NCBI GenBank assembly: GCA_002407845.1
Contig: DHPK01000012.1
Coordinates: 1 to 32,078 of the forward strand
DNA: 32,078 nt
Reading direction: 5' to 3'
Origin: Leptolinea sp. UBA5366
GTDB lineage: Bacteria > Chloroflexota > Anaerolineae > Anaerolineales > Anaerolineaceae
Shown here one piece after another: positions 23,482-31,446 of the stretch (positions are counted from its first letter, which is position 1; the number at the start of each line of letters is the position of its first letter). Below the pieces are notes generated by a model that searched no databases, was not told the origin of the DNA, and saw only the letters and a program-made list of their open reading frames with translations. The position numbers and the translations under genes were made by a program.

Positions 23482-24270
23482 TCAGGAGATAGCTTTCATG
23501 AATTTCAACGCAAACAACACCCCGCTGATCGTATCTAGCCCGGATGAAAAACCAACGCTGCTGACCTTTTCTATTGTGGAACAGCTGAAGTTTTGAATCA
23601 TGTTTAGCAGACTTGTTGAATAATGGGAGTTTAACCCCGCAGAAAGGAATGCAGCTGAAATCAGGGTTGTATTTGGCAGATTATCACGAATATTCAGCCT
23701 GAATTGAGCATCTGGAACTCCGTAATAATCAAAGGCGCAGAGCATGCCTAAAATGAAATCATCGGTTGATGGCGTCAATCCAATGCCGAGCCCTATCGCA
23801 GCAGGGAGCGTCCAAACGTCTTCAACATTCTGCAATTTGGTGCTCAGGAAACTTTCGACGAAATCCAAATCTGCCTGATATACAATTTTTTTGCCATGGA
23901 TGGATAGGTTCGTCGAGAAATGGCTCAGCGATTTTTCCTTTGGCTCGATCAGATCGAGGAAAGACTCAAGATGAGCGATCCTTTTTCCAATATCCAAATC
24001 GTTTTGCGCACGGCTGACCATTTTCGTGGCAATGACTTCTGTGTTCTTAAAATTTAGGGATTCATAAACCGGTTTAGACTTGAATGTTTCAAAGCAATCA
24101 ACTGAGACGGAAAGCGGATTGATCGGCACACTTTGATCATGGATTGAAATAATTTTCCCATCGGTGCTGACCAGGTTTATCAGATGTTCAAAAGATGAAT
24201 TGACAACCCAATTATTTGCAGTCTGGATCCTTGACTGGGCATAATCGGAAATTAATATCACCTTAATCAT
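23482..24270 (-). CDS. DUF2877 family protein, AllH-like (oxamate carbamoyltransferase component)
   Basis: The 262-residue protein carries the family hallmark GLGIGLTPSTDDFILG (usual form GLGPGLTPSGDDF). In enterobacteria DUF2877 (YlbF/AllH) is encoded with FdrA (AllF) and DUF1116 (YlbE/AllG), and the three together were recently assigned oxamate carbamoyltransferase activity. Here the DUF2877 gene is last in the minus-strand operon behind two TetR genes, while its two presumed partners lie on the divergent plus-strand operon. The ATG at 24270 overlaps the TetR stop by 8 bases. The Gly-to-Thr change in the TPSGDD motif is notable. The family call is firm; activity is inferred. Confidence 0.82.
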   Translation of the reverse strand: MIKVILISDYAQSRIQTANNWVVNSSFEHLINLVSTDGKIISIHDQSVPINPLSVSVDCFETFKSKPVYESLNFKNTEVIATKMVSRAQNDLDIGKRIAHLESFLDLIEPKEKSLSHFSTNLSIHGKKIVYQADLDFVESFLSTKLQNVEDVWTLPAAIGLGIGLTPSTDDFILGMLCAFDYYGVPDAQFRLNIRDNLPNTTLISAAFLSAGLNSHYSTSLLNMIQNFSCSTIEKVSSVGFSSGLDTISGVLFALKFMKAIS

Positions 24271-24865
24271 AGGGGAATAATTTTTTAATTGTGCTCAAAA
24301 AAGTAGAACTATTCTCTCGTAATTCTGCTTTCAGGGAATTATCCAGATCAGTGATTTTCCGCAGAATCGTGATCTGCGTGACTGAGTAAAAAATATGAGC
24401 ATAGACTAGATTCGTGATGGTTTCAATTGAACTGACTTGATTCTTATTTCTTGCCTGCATTTCTGTCAAGTACATTTTTATTAACTCGTAAGCCTGGCTG
24501 GCAATGTGATTATTTAAGTAACTAATTTCTTTGAATTGGATCGCGTTTGAAATATAAATCCGCCAGAGATGGATGTTTTCAAAAAAGAAAGCATAACAGT
24601 CCAAGATGATGATATTTAAATCTTCAATAAAATCTGAAAAGGAAAGCTTCACGAGCGTGTCATTCTTACTGAAAAAAGCCTTGGTGCTATAGGTTTCCAA
24701 GGTCGTTATATATAGTTCATGCTTTGAATTGAACAGCCTGAATAACGTCGCTTCAGAAACTTTTGCGTTTTTCGCGATTTCGTTTATCGAGGTTTCGTTG
24801 TAACCCTGCTCAGAGAAAAGCAGCAGAGCCGATTCCATAATCTTTTCAGCAGAGCTTAGCTTCAT
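24263..24865 (-). CDS. TetR-family transcriptional regulator (promoter-distal copy)
   Basis: This 200-residue regulator has the TetR helix-turn-helix at about residues 5-50: ALLLFSEQGYNETSINEIA, then AKVSEATLFRLFNSKHELY. The C-terminal part is helical and divergent, as expected for the ligand domain. It begins at ATG 24865 inside the end of the second TetR gene (20-base overlap) and overlaps the DUF2877 gene at its 3' end, so all three are coupled. It is a clear paralogue of its neighbour. A/T content is higher than in the methionine or copper genes. It probably controls the divergent promoter region. Confidence 0.9.
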   Translation of the reverse strand: MKLSSAEKIMESALLLFSEQGYNETSINEIAKNAKVSEATLFRLFNSKHELYITTLETYSTKAFFSKNDTLVKLSFSDFIEDLNIIILDCYAFFFENIHLWRIYISNAIQFKEISYLNNHIASQAYELIKMYLTEMQARNKNQVSSIETITNLVYAHIFYSVTQITILRKITDLDNSLKAELRENSSTFLSTIKKLFPYD

Positions 24866-25427
24866 TAGTCTTCTCTAGCATGGCAGTAAACAATTCGGTC
24901 AAGCTGTCAATGCTTTTTTCTGTCGATTCATTTTTTATGATCAAGTCATTGAACACGGTCACGAACACGTTTTCCACGAAAATATTGGTCAACGCAGCGC
25001 TTTCACAATCGATCACCAAATTACGGCTGATTAATCCGTCCAGAAACAAAACCAGCAAATCGCTTTGAATCTGCAGTTTCTGAGTGATATTGTCTAAAAT
25101 TTTATCCTTCACGAGCTTTTTTTTACATAAGAGGCGGTAAGAGGGAATTAGTTTTTGGTACGTTTGGTAAACAATTTGAATGATTTTCTCAAAATCTTCC
25201 GCTAAATTTGAGCTGTAGCTCAAGATATCGAATTCATTTGAAATCGCTCCTTCGGAAAATGTTTCCAGCGCTAGATTGAACAGATTTTTTTTTGATTTAT
25301 ATTTCCTGAAAAGAGTACTTTCATTAATCCCAGCAGACTCGGCAATTTCAGCGGTCGTGGTCTGACGATAACCTTTTTCCATGAATAGGATAAATGCGGA
25401 AGCTAATATTTCATCATTATCAGTCAT
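24846..25427 (-). CDS. TetR-family transcriptional regulator (promoter-proximal copy)
   Basis: This 193-residue protein has a standard TetR DNA-binding domain at the N-terminus: FILFMEKGYRQTTTAEIA and AGINESTLFRKYKSKKNLF. It is the first gene of the minus-strand operon and lies divergently to the fdrA-like gene, with about 190 bases between the two starts. That is the usual arrangement for a repressor of a catabolic operon. It and the next gene share the FR-(K/L)-(Y/F)-x-SK recognition-helix end, pointing to tandem duplication. The inducer is unknown; the pathway substrate is the obvious guess. Confidence 0.9.
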   Translation of the reverse strand: MTDNDEILASAFILFMEKGYRQTTTAEIAESAGINESTLFRKYKSKKNLFNLALETFSEGAISNEFDILSYSSNLAEDFEKIIQIVYQTYQKLIPSYRLLCKKKLVKDKILDNITQKLQIQSDLLVLFLDGLISRNLVIDCESAALTNIFVENVFVTVFNDLIIKNESTEKSIDSLTELFTAMLEKTNEAKLC

Positions 25428-25477
25428 GTTGTTCCAGATTCAGCCTCCTCTTCCTATTAACAATCCAGATTCTACAA

Positions 25478-25606
25478 AATAATAGTGCAATCTTAACACA
25501 TATCTGACATTATTTTGTTGTTGACAAATACCAAAAGCATCATATAATAATAGTGCTTACTTGCAATTATAAACCTATTTACTTGTAATTGTTAGGGGGC
25601 TTACAA
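25478..25606. promoter_or_regulatory. Repeat-rich divergent control region (probable TetR operators)
   Basis: Three repeat sets lie between the divergent operons. AATAATAGTGC occurs at 25478-25488 and again at 25546-25556, overlapping the -10 box. TTACTTGCAATT (25557-25568) recurs as TTACTTGTAATT (25579-25590), exactly 22 bases or about two helical turns on. TTGTAA (25584-25589) and TTACAA (25601-25606) form an inverted pair. They cover the promoter and leader of the fdrA-like gene and are good candidates for binding by one or both TetR proteins. Confidence 0.55.
25521..25548 (+). promoter_or_regulatory. Promoter of the fdrA-like operon
   Basis: A perfect TTGACA (25521-25526) and a perfect TATAAT (25543-25548) are separated by 16 bases. 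The start near 25555 lies inside the repeated elements, so a bound repressor there would block transcription. Confidence 0.8.
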
Positions 25607-25620
25607 TCAAGGAGGCTTAA

Positions 25621-27156
25621 TTGAAACTGGAAGTCATTATTAAAAACAATGTTTATTATGATTCTGTGTCTCTGATGCAGATTTCAAAAACAGTCGAATC
25701 TCATGAAGACATCGAAAAAGCGATGGTTGGGATGGGGACTGCAATGAATAAAGAACTTTTGGAAAATGCCGGACTGATAAATCAAGCTGCCTTGAACGCA
25801 CAGCCCAGCGACTTGATCATTGCTTACACAACAACTTCAGATAAATTAACACCTGAAGAAATCAGCAGTTTGGTTGACGCTCAACTCAACAAACAGGATT
25901 CAAACGCAACAAGCACAAGCGTCCAGGCTCCTAAGACAATTCCGAATGCGATCAAGCGCTATCCAGAGATCAATTTTGCTCAAATTTCGGTTTCCGGGAC
26001 ATATGCCGCGCAGGAAGCTCGAAAAGCACTTAACAACGGACTGCATGTGATGCTTTTTTCGGACAATGTTTCGGTAGAAGACGAGATTGAACTGAAATCC
26101 CTGGCTCATGCCAAAGGGTTGTTAATGATGGGACCGGATTGCGGCACCGCAATTATCAACTCTGTCGGGCTTGGTTTCTCAAATGAGATCACTCCCGGAG
26201 ACATCGGCATTATCGGCGCATCTGGAACAGGAACACAGGAAACCAGCGTCCTGATCGATAAATATGGCGGAGGTTGTTCGCAGGTTCTTGGAACCGGCGG
26301 GAGAGACCTGTCAAAAGAAGTTGGCGGCAGCATGATGCTGGATTGTTTAGCTGCATTGGCAAAAGATGAGAAAACCAAAATCATCACATTGATTTCCAAA
26401 CCACCGGTAGAAGAAATCGCAGACAAAATCATCGAAGCTTCAAGAAATGTCGAGAAACAAGTTGTGATTTGTTTTATTAATGATCGGCAGAGAGAAAACT
26501 TGAACACCATTACTTTCACGTCGACTCTTGAAGACGCAGCCCGCCTGAGCGTTCAGCTTTCAACCGGAAAAGTCAAAGAGCTTGCAAACGAACTGAGTTC
26601 AAAAGAAATTCTTGAAAACGCAGCCTTGCTCCCCTCTCAAAAATATGTTCGGGGACTTTATTGCGGCGGGACACTCTGTGACGAATCCGCTTCCATCTTT
26701 CACAACGCGATGCCCGAAACCACGTTCAGCAACGTCGGTAAAGTGAACCGGCTCCAGACGATCGGGGTCAGCCAGGGCAACACCTTTTTGGACATGGGGG
26801 ACGACACCTTCACTGTTGGAAAACCTCACCCAATGATCGAACCTTCGCTTCGGAATGAACGATTCCTTAAAGAAGCGCTGGATCCCGAAACTGCAGTCGT
26901 CCTGTTCGATGTTGAATTAGGCTATGGGTCGCACAAAGATCCTGCCGGTGAAGTGATTCCAGCGATCGTTGAGGCGCAGACGAAACTCCAAGCCCTTGGC
27001 AGACACGTAGTCATGATCGCATACGTCTTGGGAACTGAGAAGGACAAACAAATCTACTCTGTTCAGGTTGCTGAATTAAAGAATCTTGGCGTTATTGTTG
27101 CCAACAGCAATGCCCAAGCTGCAAAATGCGCTCTTGACATTATAAGGAATAAATAA
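25621..27156 (+). CDS. FdrA-family protein, AllF-like (oxamate carbamoyltransferase component)
   Basis: This 511-residue protein belongs to the FdrA family, whose fold resembles the alpha subunit of succinyl-CoA synthetase. Recognisable parts are the N-terminal YYDSVSLMQISK and MGTAMNKELL, the central MGPDCGTAI, GIIGASGTGTQE and VLGTGGRDLS, and the C-terminal VVLFDVELGYGSHKDPAG. The start is a TTG at 25621 with a perfect AAGGAGG five bases upstream. FdrA/AllF, with DUF1116 and DUF2877 proteins, is linked to transfer of a carbamoyl group between oxamate and carbamoyl phosphate. The DUF1116 gene follows at once. No carbamate kinase gene is present to use carbamoyl phosphate, so the physiological direction and acceptor are open. 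Confidence 0.88.
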   Translation: MKLEVIIKNNVYYDSVSLMQISKTVESHEDIEKAMVGMGTAMNKELLENAGLINQAALNAQPSDLIIAYTTTSDKLTPEEISSLVDAQLNKQDSNATSTSVQAPKTIPNAIKRYPEINFAQISVSGTYAAQEARKALNNGLHVMLFSDNVSVEDEIELKSLAHAKGLLMMGPDCGTAIINSVGLGFSNEITPGDIGIIGASGTGTQETSVLIDKYGGGCSQVLGTGGRDLSKEVGGSMMLDCLAALAKDEKTKIITLISKPPVEEIADKIIEASRNVEKQVVICFINDRQRENLNTITFTSTLEDAARLSVQLSTGKVKELANELSSKEILENAALLPSQKYVRGLYCGGTLCDESASIFHNAMPETTFSNVGKVNRLQTIGVSQGNTFLDMGDDTFTVGKPHPMIEPSLRNERFLKEALDPETAVVLFDVELGYGSHKDPAGEVIPAIVEAQTKLQALGRHVVMIAYVLGTEKDKQIYSVQVAELKNLGVIVANSNAQAAKCALDIIRNK

Positions 27157-27157
27157 T

Positions 27158-28576
27158 ATGAGCAAAATTAACGAACTTTTTTCAGAAAAACTCACCGTAT
27201 TGAATATTGGCATTGAAATGTTTAATTCAGAAATTGCTGCGCAGGGCGAAGACAGTGTCCAGTTGGAATGGACGCCTCCAGCAGGCGGCAATCCTCAGCT
27301 GGCAGCTGCGCTGGAAAAACTGACAGACCAGAAAAAAATTGACCAGGCGAATGACATGGCAGTCGAAAGAATGATGAATGCCAAACTTGTTCTTAAGGGC
27401 ATTGAGCAGGCAATTGATGTTGTGCCCGGCATGACGGAGAAAACAATTTTTCACGCCGGACCGCCCATTAAATATGAAGATATGCCTGAACCAATGAAAG
27501 GCGCAGTTATCGGCGCGCTGATTTTCGAAAAGCTGGCAACCACGCCGGAAGAAGCAAATCGTTTGGCAGCATCGGATGAAATTGAATATAAACCGTGCCA
27601 TGATTCTCAGATGGTTGGCGCAATGACCGGTGTCACGTCTGCGCACATGTGCGTCCATGTAGTTTTAAACGAAACTTATGGGAACTATGGCTTTTCACCG
27701 ATCCACGAAGGATCCGGCTATACCGTTCAGCGGTATGGTTCATGGGACGAAGGGGTTATCAACCGCCTAAACTGGCTGCATGATGAATATCGGCCGGTTG
27801 TAAATGCCGCGTTGAAATTGTCTGGCGGCATCGACGTCGGTTCAACCATCGCACAGGCGCTGCACATGTCCGATGAATGCCACAACCGGAACAAAGCTTC
27901 CTCGATGATGTTCTATAAGCTGATCGTTCCATGGCTGCTGAAGACGGATTATCCCAAAGATGTTGTGCTGCGTTGTTCAGAGTTTATCAATAGCAACGAA
28001 CACTATCACCTCAGCATCACGATGGCAGCCAGTAAAGCCCAGATGGATGCCTTGAACGGAATTGAAAATTGCACAATCGTGACCGCGCTGGCGAGGAATG
28101 GCAAAACTTTTGGCATCAAGGTCTCCGGAATCGGCAAGGATCAATGGTTCACCGGTCCGGCACAATATGTTGACGGACTGTACTTTCCGGGATATTCCAA
28201 AGAAGATTCCACGCCGGATATGGGAGATTCAGCAATTTCTGAAACTGCTGGATTGGGCGGATTCTCGCTCGGAAACGCTCCGGCGATCGTTCAATTTGTC
28301 GGCGGAACAGTCTCCGATGCTTTGGGATACGTCAACCGGATGTATGAAATTACTTGGAGCGAAAATAAGAACTACACGATTCCGATCATGAATTTCAGAG
28401 GAACGCCCGCTGGCGTCGATATCCGCAAAGTGATCGAAACTGGAATTTTGCCGATTATTACTACCGGAATTGCCAGCAAAGAACGCGGCAAGGGTCAAAT
28501 TGGGGCGGGAATTGCAAATCCGCCAATGGAATGTTTTGAAAAGGCGATTTTAGCCTTTGCATCTAAATATCAATAA
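27158..28576 (+). CDS. DUF1116 family protein, AllG-like (oxamate carbamoyltransferase component)
   Basis: This 472-residue protein of the YlbE-like DUF1116 family begins one base after the stop of the FdrA-family gene, with AAGGA upstream. Family features include WTPPAGGNPQLAAAL near the N-terminus, the PCHDSQMVGAMTGVTSAHM segment, IHEGSGYTVQRYG, and the C-terminal MNFRGTPAGVDIRKVIETG with a glycine-rich GKGQIGAGI. It nearly always accompanies FdrA proteins, and in E. coli it is the AllG component. Full length and intact motifs suggest a working subunit. The symporter gene follows 17 bases later, tying transport to this enzyme. Confidence 0.88.
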   Translation: MSKINELFSEKLTVLNIGIEMFNSEIAAQGEDSVQLEWTPPAGGNPQLAAALEKLTDQKKIDQANDMAVERMMNAKLVLKGIEQAIDVVPGMTEKTIFHAGPPIKYEDMPEPMKGAVIGALIFEKLATTPEEANRLAASDEIEYKPCHDSQMVGAMTGVTSAHMCVHVVLNETYGNYGFSPIHEGSGYTVQRYGSWDEGVINRLNWLHDEYRPVVNAALKLSGGIDVGSTIAQALHMSDECHNRNKASSMMFYKLIVPWLLKTDYPKDVVLRCSEFINSNEHYHLSITMAASKAQMDALNGIENCTIVTALARNGKTFGIKVSGIGKDQWFTGPAQYVDGLYFPGYSKEDSTPDMGDSAISETAGLGGFSLGNAPAIVQFVGGTVSDALGYVNRMYEITWSENKNYTIPIMNFRGTPAGVDIRKVIETGILPIITTGIASKERGKGQIGAGIANPPMECFEKAILAFASKYQ

Positions 28577-28593
28577 TTGATGGAGAAAGAATC

Positions 28594-29838
28594 ATGAAAA
28601 AAATTAGTCTTAGTTGGTGGATGATCATCGCGTCTGTTCTGGGTATCATTTTCGGTTTGATATTCAAGGATTGGATGGGAAACATTAAATTCCTGGGGGA
28701 TATCTTTTTGAGACTCATGCAGATGTCCGTTGTTTTTCTGGTGCTGGGAGCGATCTCAGAAGCAATCGGAACGCTTGATCTGAAAGATATTGGAAAATTA
28801 GGCGGCAAAACGATCCTTCTTTTTGTTGTCACCACCCTGATTTCCGCATTCGTGGGCGTCATCCTCTCCCTGGTTATCAACCCGGGCATTGGACTGACAG
28901 GCGTCTCATCCGCTGAATTCACCGGTCAGCTTCCGGAAGGGAATCCCCTCAACCTGCTGGTCAATTTCTTCCCAAAGAACATTTTCGCAGCTATGGCTGA
29001 AGGAAACATTCTTCAAGTTATTGTCTTCTCGATTTTCCTTGGTTTATCCGTCTCCATCCTGAACAAAACCGAAAGTGGCGCCAGAGTGCTGCAGCTGATC
29101 AAAGACTTTAACATTGTCATCATGAAAATTATCGAGCTGATCATGAAGTTCGCACCGATCGGTATCTTCGCGCTGGTCGCTGCCATGACCGGCACTTCGG
29201 GTTTGAACATGCTGGTTGTACTCGGGAAATTCCTGGTTGCGCTGACCATCGGCTGTATCGCCGTGCTAATTATCATGACGCTGATTGCCGCTGGCGCAGC
29301 GAAAGTCAATCCCTTGAAGCTGATCGGCAAGCTGAAGAACACAATCATCGTCTCGATAACGACCACCTCATCCGCAGTTTCACTGCCGGTTCAGATGGAA
29401 GATTCTGAAAAACGGGTCGGGATCAGCCGCAGAATTTCACGTCTGGTCAATCCATTGGGCATGAATTTAAACAGTCATGGTTTGGCAATTACCGTCGCAG
29501 TCGCCTGTATCACCGTCGCACAGTTTTTCGAAATCCAATTGGGATTGGAAAACTATATTATGATCGGATTGATGTCAACGCTCGCGACCTTCGCGAACCT
29601 GGCAGTTCCCGGCGGCGCACTGGTCACAATGGGAATTGGTTTTTCATTGGTCGGTCTGCCCTTGGAAGGTGTCGCGATCATTGCTGGTGTTGACTGGTTC
29701 GCAGGGATCATTCGGACACTGCTGAACGTGGTGGACGACGTGCTGGTTGCGGTTATTGTCGCTGCTGGTGAGAAAGAAATCGACTATAACATTTTCAATT
29801 CAACCGTTTCGGAGGATGCTCCAGAAGCCGTTCATTAA
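28594..29838 (+). CDS. DAACS-family cation:carboxylate symporter, copy 1
   Basis: This integral membrane carrier (414 aa) has the GltPh/DctA fold. HP1 is TTTSSAVSLPVQ, the TM7 motif is LNSHG, HP2 contains VPGGALV, and TM8 reads VDWFAGIIRTLLNVVDD. By hand alignment with GltPh, the substrate-carboxylate arginine is kept (Arg374), but the aspartate that grips the amino group of aspartate is Gly371. The NMDG sodium motif is NSHG, so the cation-site aspartate is His295. Asn378 and Asp382 are retained. I infer a carboxylate substrate without an alpha-amino group and altered ion coupling. It is the third gene of the fdrA-like operon, so the pathway substrate is the likely cargo. Confidence 0.9.
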   Translation: MKKISLSWWMIIASVLGIIFGLIFKDWMGNIKFLGDIFLRLMQMSVVFLVLGAISEAIGTLDLKDIGKLGGKTILLFVVTTLISAFVGVILSLVINPGIGLTGVSSAEFTGQLPEGNPLNLLVNFFPKNIFAAMAEGNILQVIVFSIFLGLSVSILNKTESGARVLQLIKDFNIVIMKIIELIMKFAPIGIFALVAAMTGTSGLNMLVVLGKFLVALTIGCIAVLIIMTLIAAGAAKVNPLKLIGKLKNTIIVSITTTSSAVSLPVQMEDSEKRVGISRRISRLVNPLGMNLNSHGLAITVAVACITVAQFFEIQLGLENYIMIGLMSTLATFANLAVPGGALVTMGIGFSLVGLPLEGVAIIAGVDWFAGIIRTLLNVVDDVLVAVIVAAGEKEIDYNIFNSTVSEDAPEAVH

Positions 29839-29854
29839 CAATAAAATATTAGCG

Positions 29855-29897
29855 ACAGACAGTCATGACCCTTTCAAATTGGTTCATGGCTGTCTGT
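29855..29897 (+). promoter_or_regulatory. Stem-loop between the two symporter genes
   Basis: ACAGACAG (29855-29862) pairs with CTGTCTGT (29890-29897). The stem extends inward through CATGA/TCATG and CC/GG with a few mismatches around an A/T-rich loop. No T-run follows, so I read it as an mRNA-processing or stability element that could set unequal expression of the two carriers, not a terminator. Confidence 0.55.
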
Positions 29898-29913
29898 TAT
29901 TGAGGAAAAATTT

Positions 29914-31131
29914 ATGGAGAAGAAAAAGTTTGGATTGACTTCCCAAATAATTGTCGCGACTGTCCTTGGAATTATTTTCGGTCTGATCTTCGGCGAAAAA
30001 ATGGAAAATATATCGTTTTTAGGCGATATATTTTTACGCTTAATTCAAATGCCGGTTGTCATATTGATCATGACTTCGATCATTGAGTCTGTTGGCGGAA
30101 TTGAACCGAAAGACCTCGGAAAAATTGGTGCAAAAGCAATCGTGCTGTTTTTTATTACGACAACACTTTCTGCAATTGTCGGTATTCTTCTCGTCAACAT
30201 TATCAAGCCAGGCGTCGGAATCAGCCACAACATGGAGCTGTCTTATAGCGGAACGTACGAATCTTACAATTTCAAAGAATTATTGGTAAATTTCTTCCCG
30301 AAAAACATTTTTCAGGCGATGAGCGAAGGAAATATCATTCAATGCGTCATTTTCTCAATCCTGACCGGACTAAGCATTTCGACCTTAGGAGATAACCCGA
30401 GCGCAAAGAGAATTTACACTGGGATAATTTCCCTAAATCGCGTAACCCTGCAAGTTATTAAATTTATCATCAGCTTTGCTCCTATTGGAATTTTCGCATT
30501 GTTGGCAAAACTGACTGGAACTGTCGGTTTTTCAATCTTGCTGCCTTTGCTCAAGTACTTGCTGGCGATCGCTATTGGGTCATTCACCGTCCTCACTCTT
30601 TTCATCATCTTTGTCTCGGTATATGGCGGAATCAACCCAATTAAGATCCTCAAAGGCATGAAAAACTCAATCATCATTTCCGTGACAACCACTTCATCAG
30701 CAGTCTCACTGCCGGTTCAGATGGACGATAGCGAGAACAACCTTGGTGTCGATCCCAAAATTTCAAAACTGGTGAATTCACTGGCAATGTCTCTGAACAG
30801 CGACGGACTGGCGCTGACACTTTCAATCTCTTGCTTGATGATTGCGCAATTCTTCGGCATCGAACTGTCTTTGCAAAACCAACTTCTGATCGTTTTCGTT
30901 TCTGTTGTCAGCACAATTGGCAATTTGCTGGTGCCGGGCGGCGCGCTGGTGGCGCTCGCAATCGCGTTGAACATGACCAATCTCCCGATCGAAGGCGTTG
31001 CCCTTCTGGCTGGCGTCGACTGGTTTGCCGGGATTTTTAGAACCCTGCTGAATGTGGTGGATGATATCCTCTGCACAATGACGATTGCGATCAGTGAGAA
31101 AAAGCTGGACAAGTCAAAAATATCGGGATAG
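29914..31131 (+). CDS. DAACS-family cation:carboxylate symporter, copy 2
   Basis: This is a 405-residue paralogue of the preceding carrier, colinear along its whole length. It shares TTTSSAVSLPVQM, VPGGALV and GVDWFAGIFRTLLNVVDD. Arg376 (substrate carboxylate) is kept and the amino-group aspartate is again glycine (Gly373). It differs at TM7, where the motif is LNSDG and keeps the cation-site aspartate (Asp297) that copy 1 has replaced by His. The pair may therefore differ in ion coupling or affinity while handling similar cargo. GAGG lies ahead of the ATG at 29914. The gene ends the operon; a stem-loop follows 13 bases after the stop. Confidence 0.9.
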   Translation: MEKKKFGLTSQIIVATVLGIIFGLIFGEKMENISFLGDIFLRLIQMPVVILIMTSIIESVGGIEPKDLGKIGAKAIVLFFITTTLSAIVGILLVNIIKPGVGISHNMELSYSGTYESYNFKELLVNFFPKNIFQAMSEGNIIQCVIFSILTGLSISTLGDNPSAKRIYTGIISLNRVTLQVIKFIISFAPIGIFALLAKLTGTVGFSILLPLLKYLLAIAIGSFTVLTLFIIFVSVYGGINPIKILKGMKNSIIISVTTTSSAVSLPVQMDDSENNLGVDPKISKLVNSLAMSLNSDGLALTLSISCLMIAQFFGIELSLQNQLLIVFVSVVSTIGNLLVPGGALVALAIALNMTNLPIEGVALLAGVDWFAGIFRTLLNVVDDILCTMTIAISEKKLDKSKISG

Positions 31132-31144
31132 CCTCTCCTTGAGG

Positions 31145-31166
31145 TCATCAGAAATCCTGATGATTT
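31145..31166 (+). terminator. Probable terminator of the fdrA-like operon
   Basis: TCATCAG (31145-31151) pairs with CTGATGA (31157-31163) around a 5-base loop, followed by TTTAAAAAAA. The T-tract is short, so termination strength is uncertain. Confidence 0.5.
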
Positions 31167-31446
31167 AAAAAAACAATTTCCTAAACAATCCCTTGCTTCT
31201 TCTTAGCCCTACTGAAATAAATACTCAGGAGGAAGTTTGGGTATCCTTAAATATTGATAATCCTCAATTCACGCTGCACAACTCCCGAAGCAGCGCGAAC
31301 GCGAATGGAACCCGTTAACAGTAGAGTAATGGAAAATTGCACAGCCTCCTGAATCTATCCAGTACTAACTGCATGAAACGGAAAATTCGCCTATGTTACA
31401 ATAATTTGATAAAAATACAAACATGACCTAAGAAAGGTTTGAACCT
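31167..31446. other. Intergenic region before the right-edge lipoprotein gene
   Basis: In these 280 bases the only signal I see is a TACAAT (31397-31402) that could be the -10 of the lipoprotein promoter, with a poor -35 (TGAAAC) 17 bases upstream. No gene or repeat is evident. Confidence 0.3.

Noticed and set aside
23201..31131. The tRNA-Val as attachment site of an island carrying the fdrA-like locus
   Set aside because: I saw no repeat of the tRNA 3' end near the far side of the locus and no integrase; the tRNA 3' end also points away from it.
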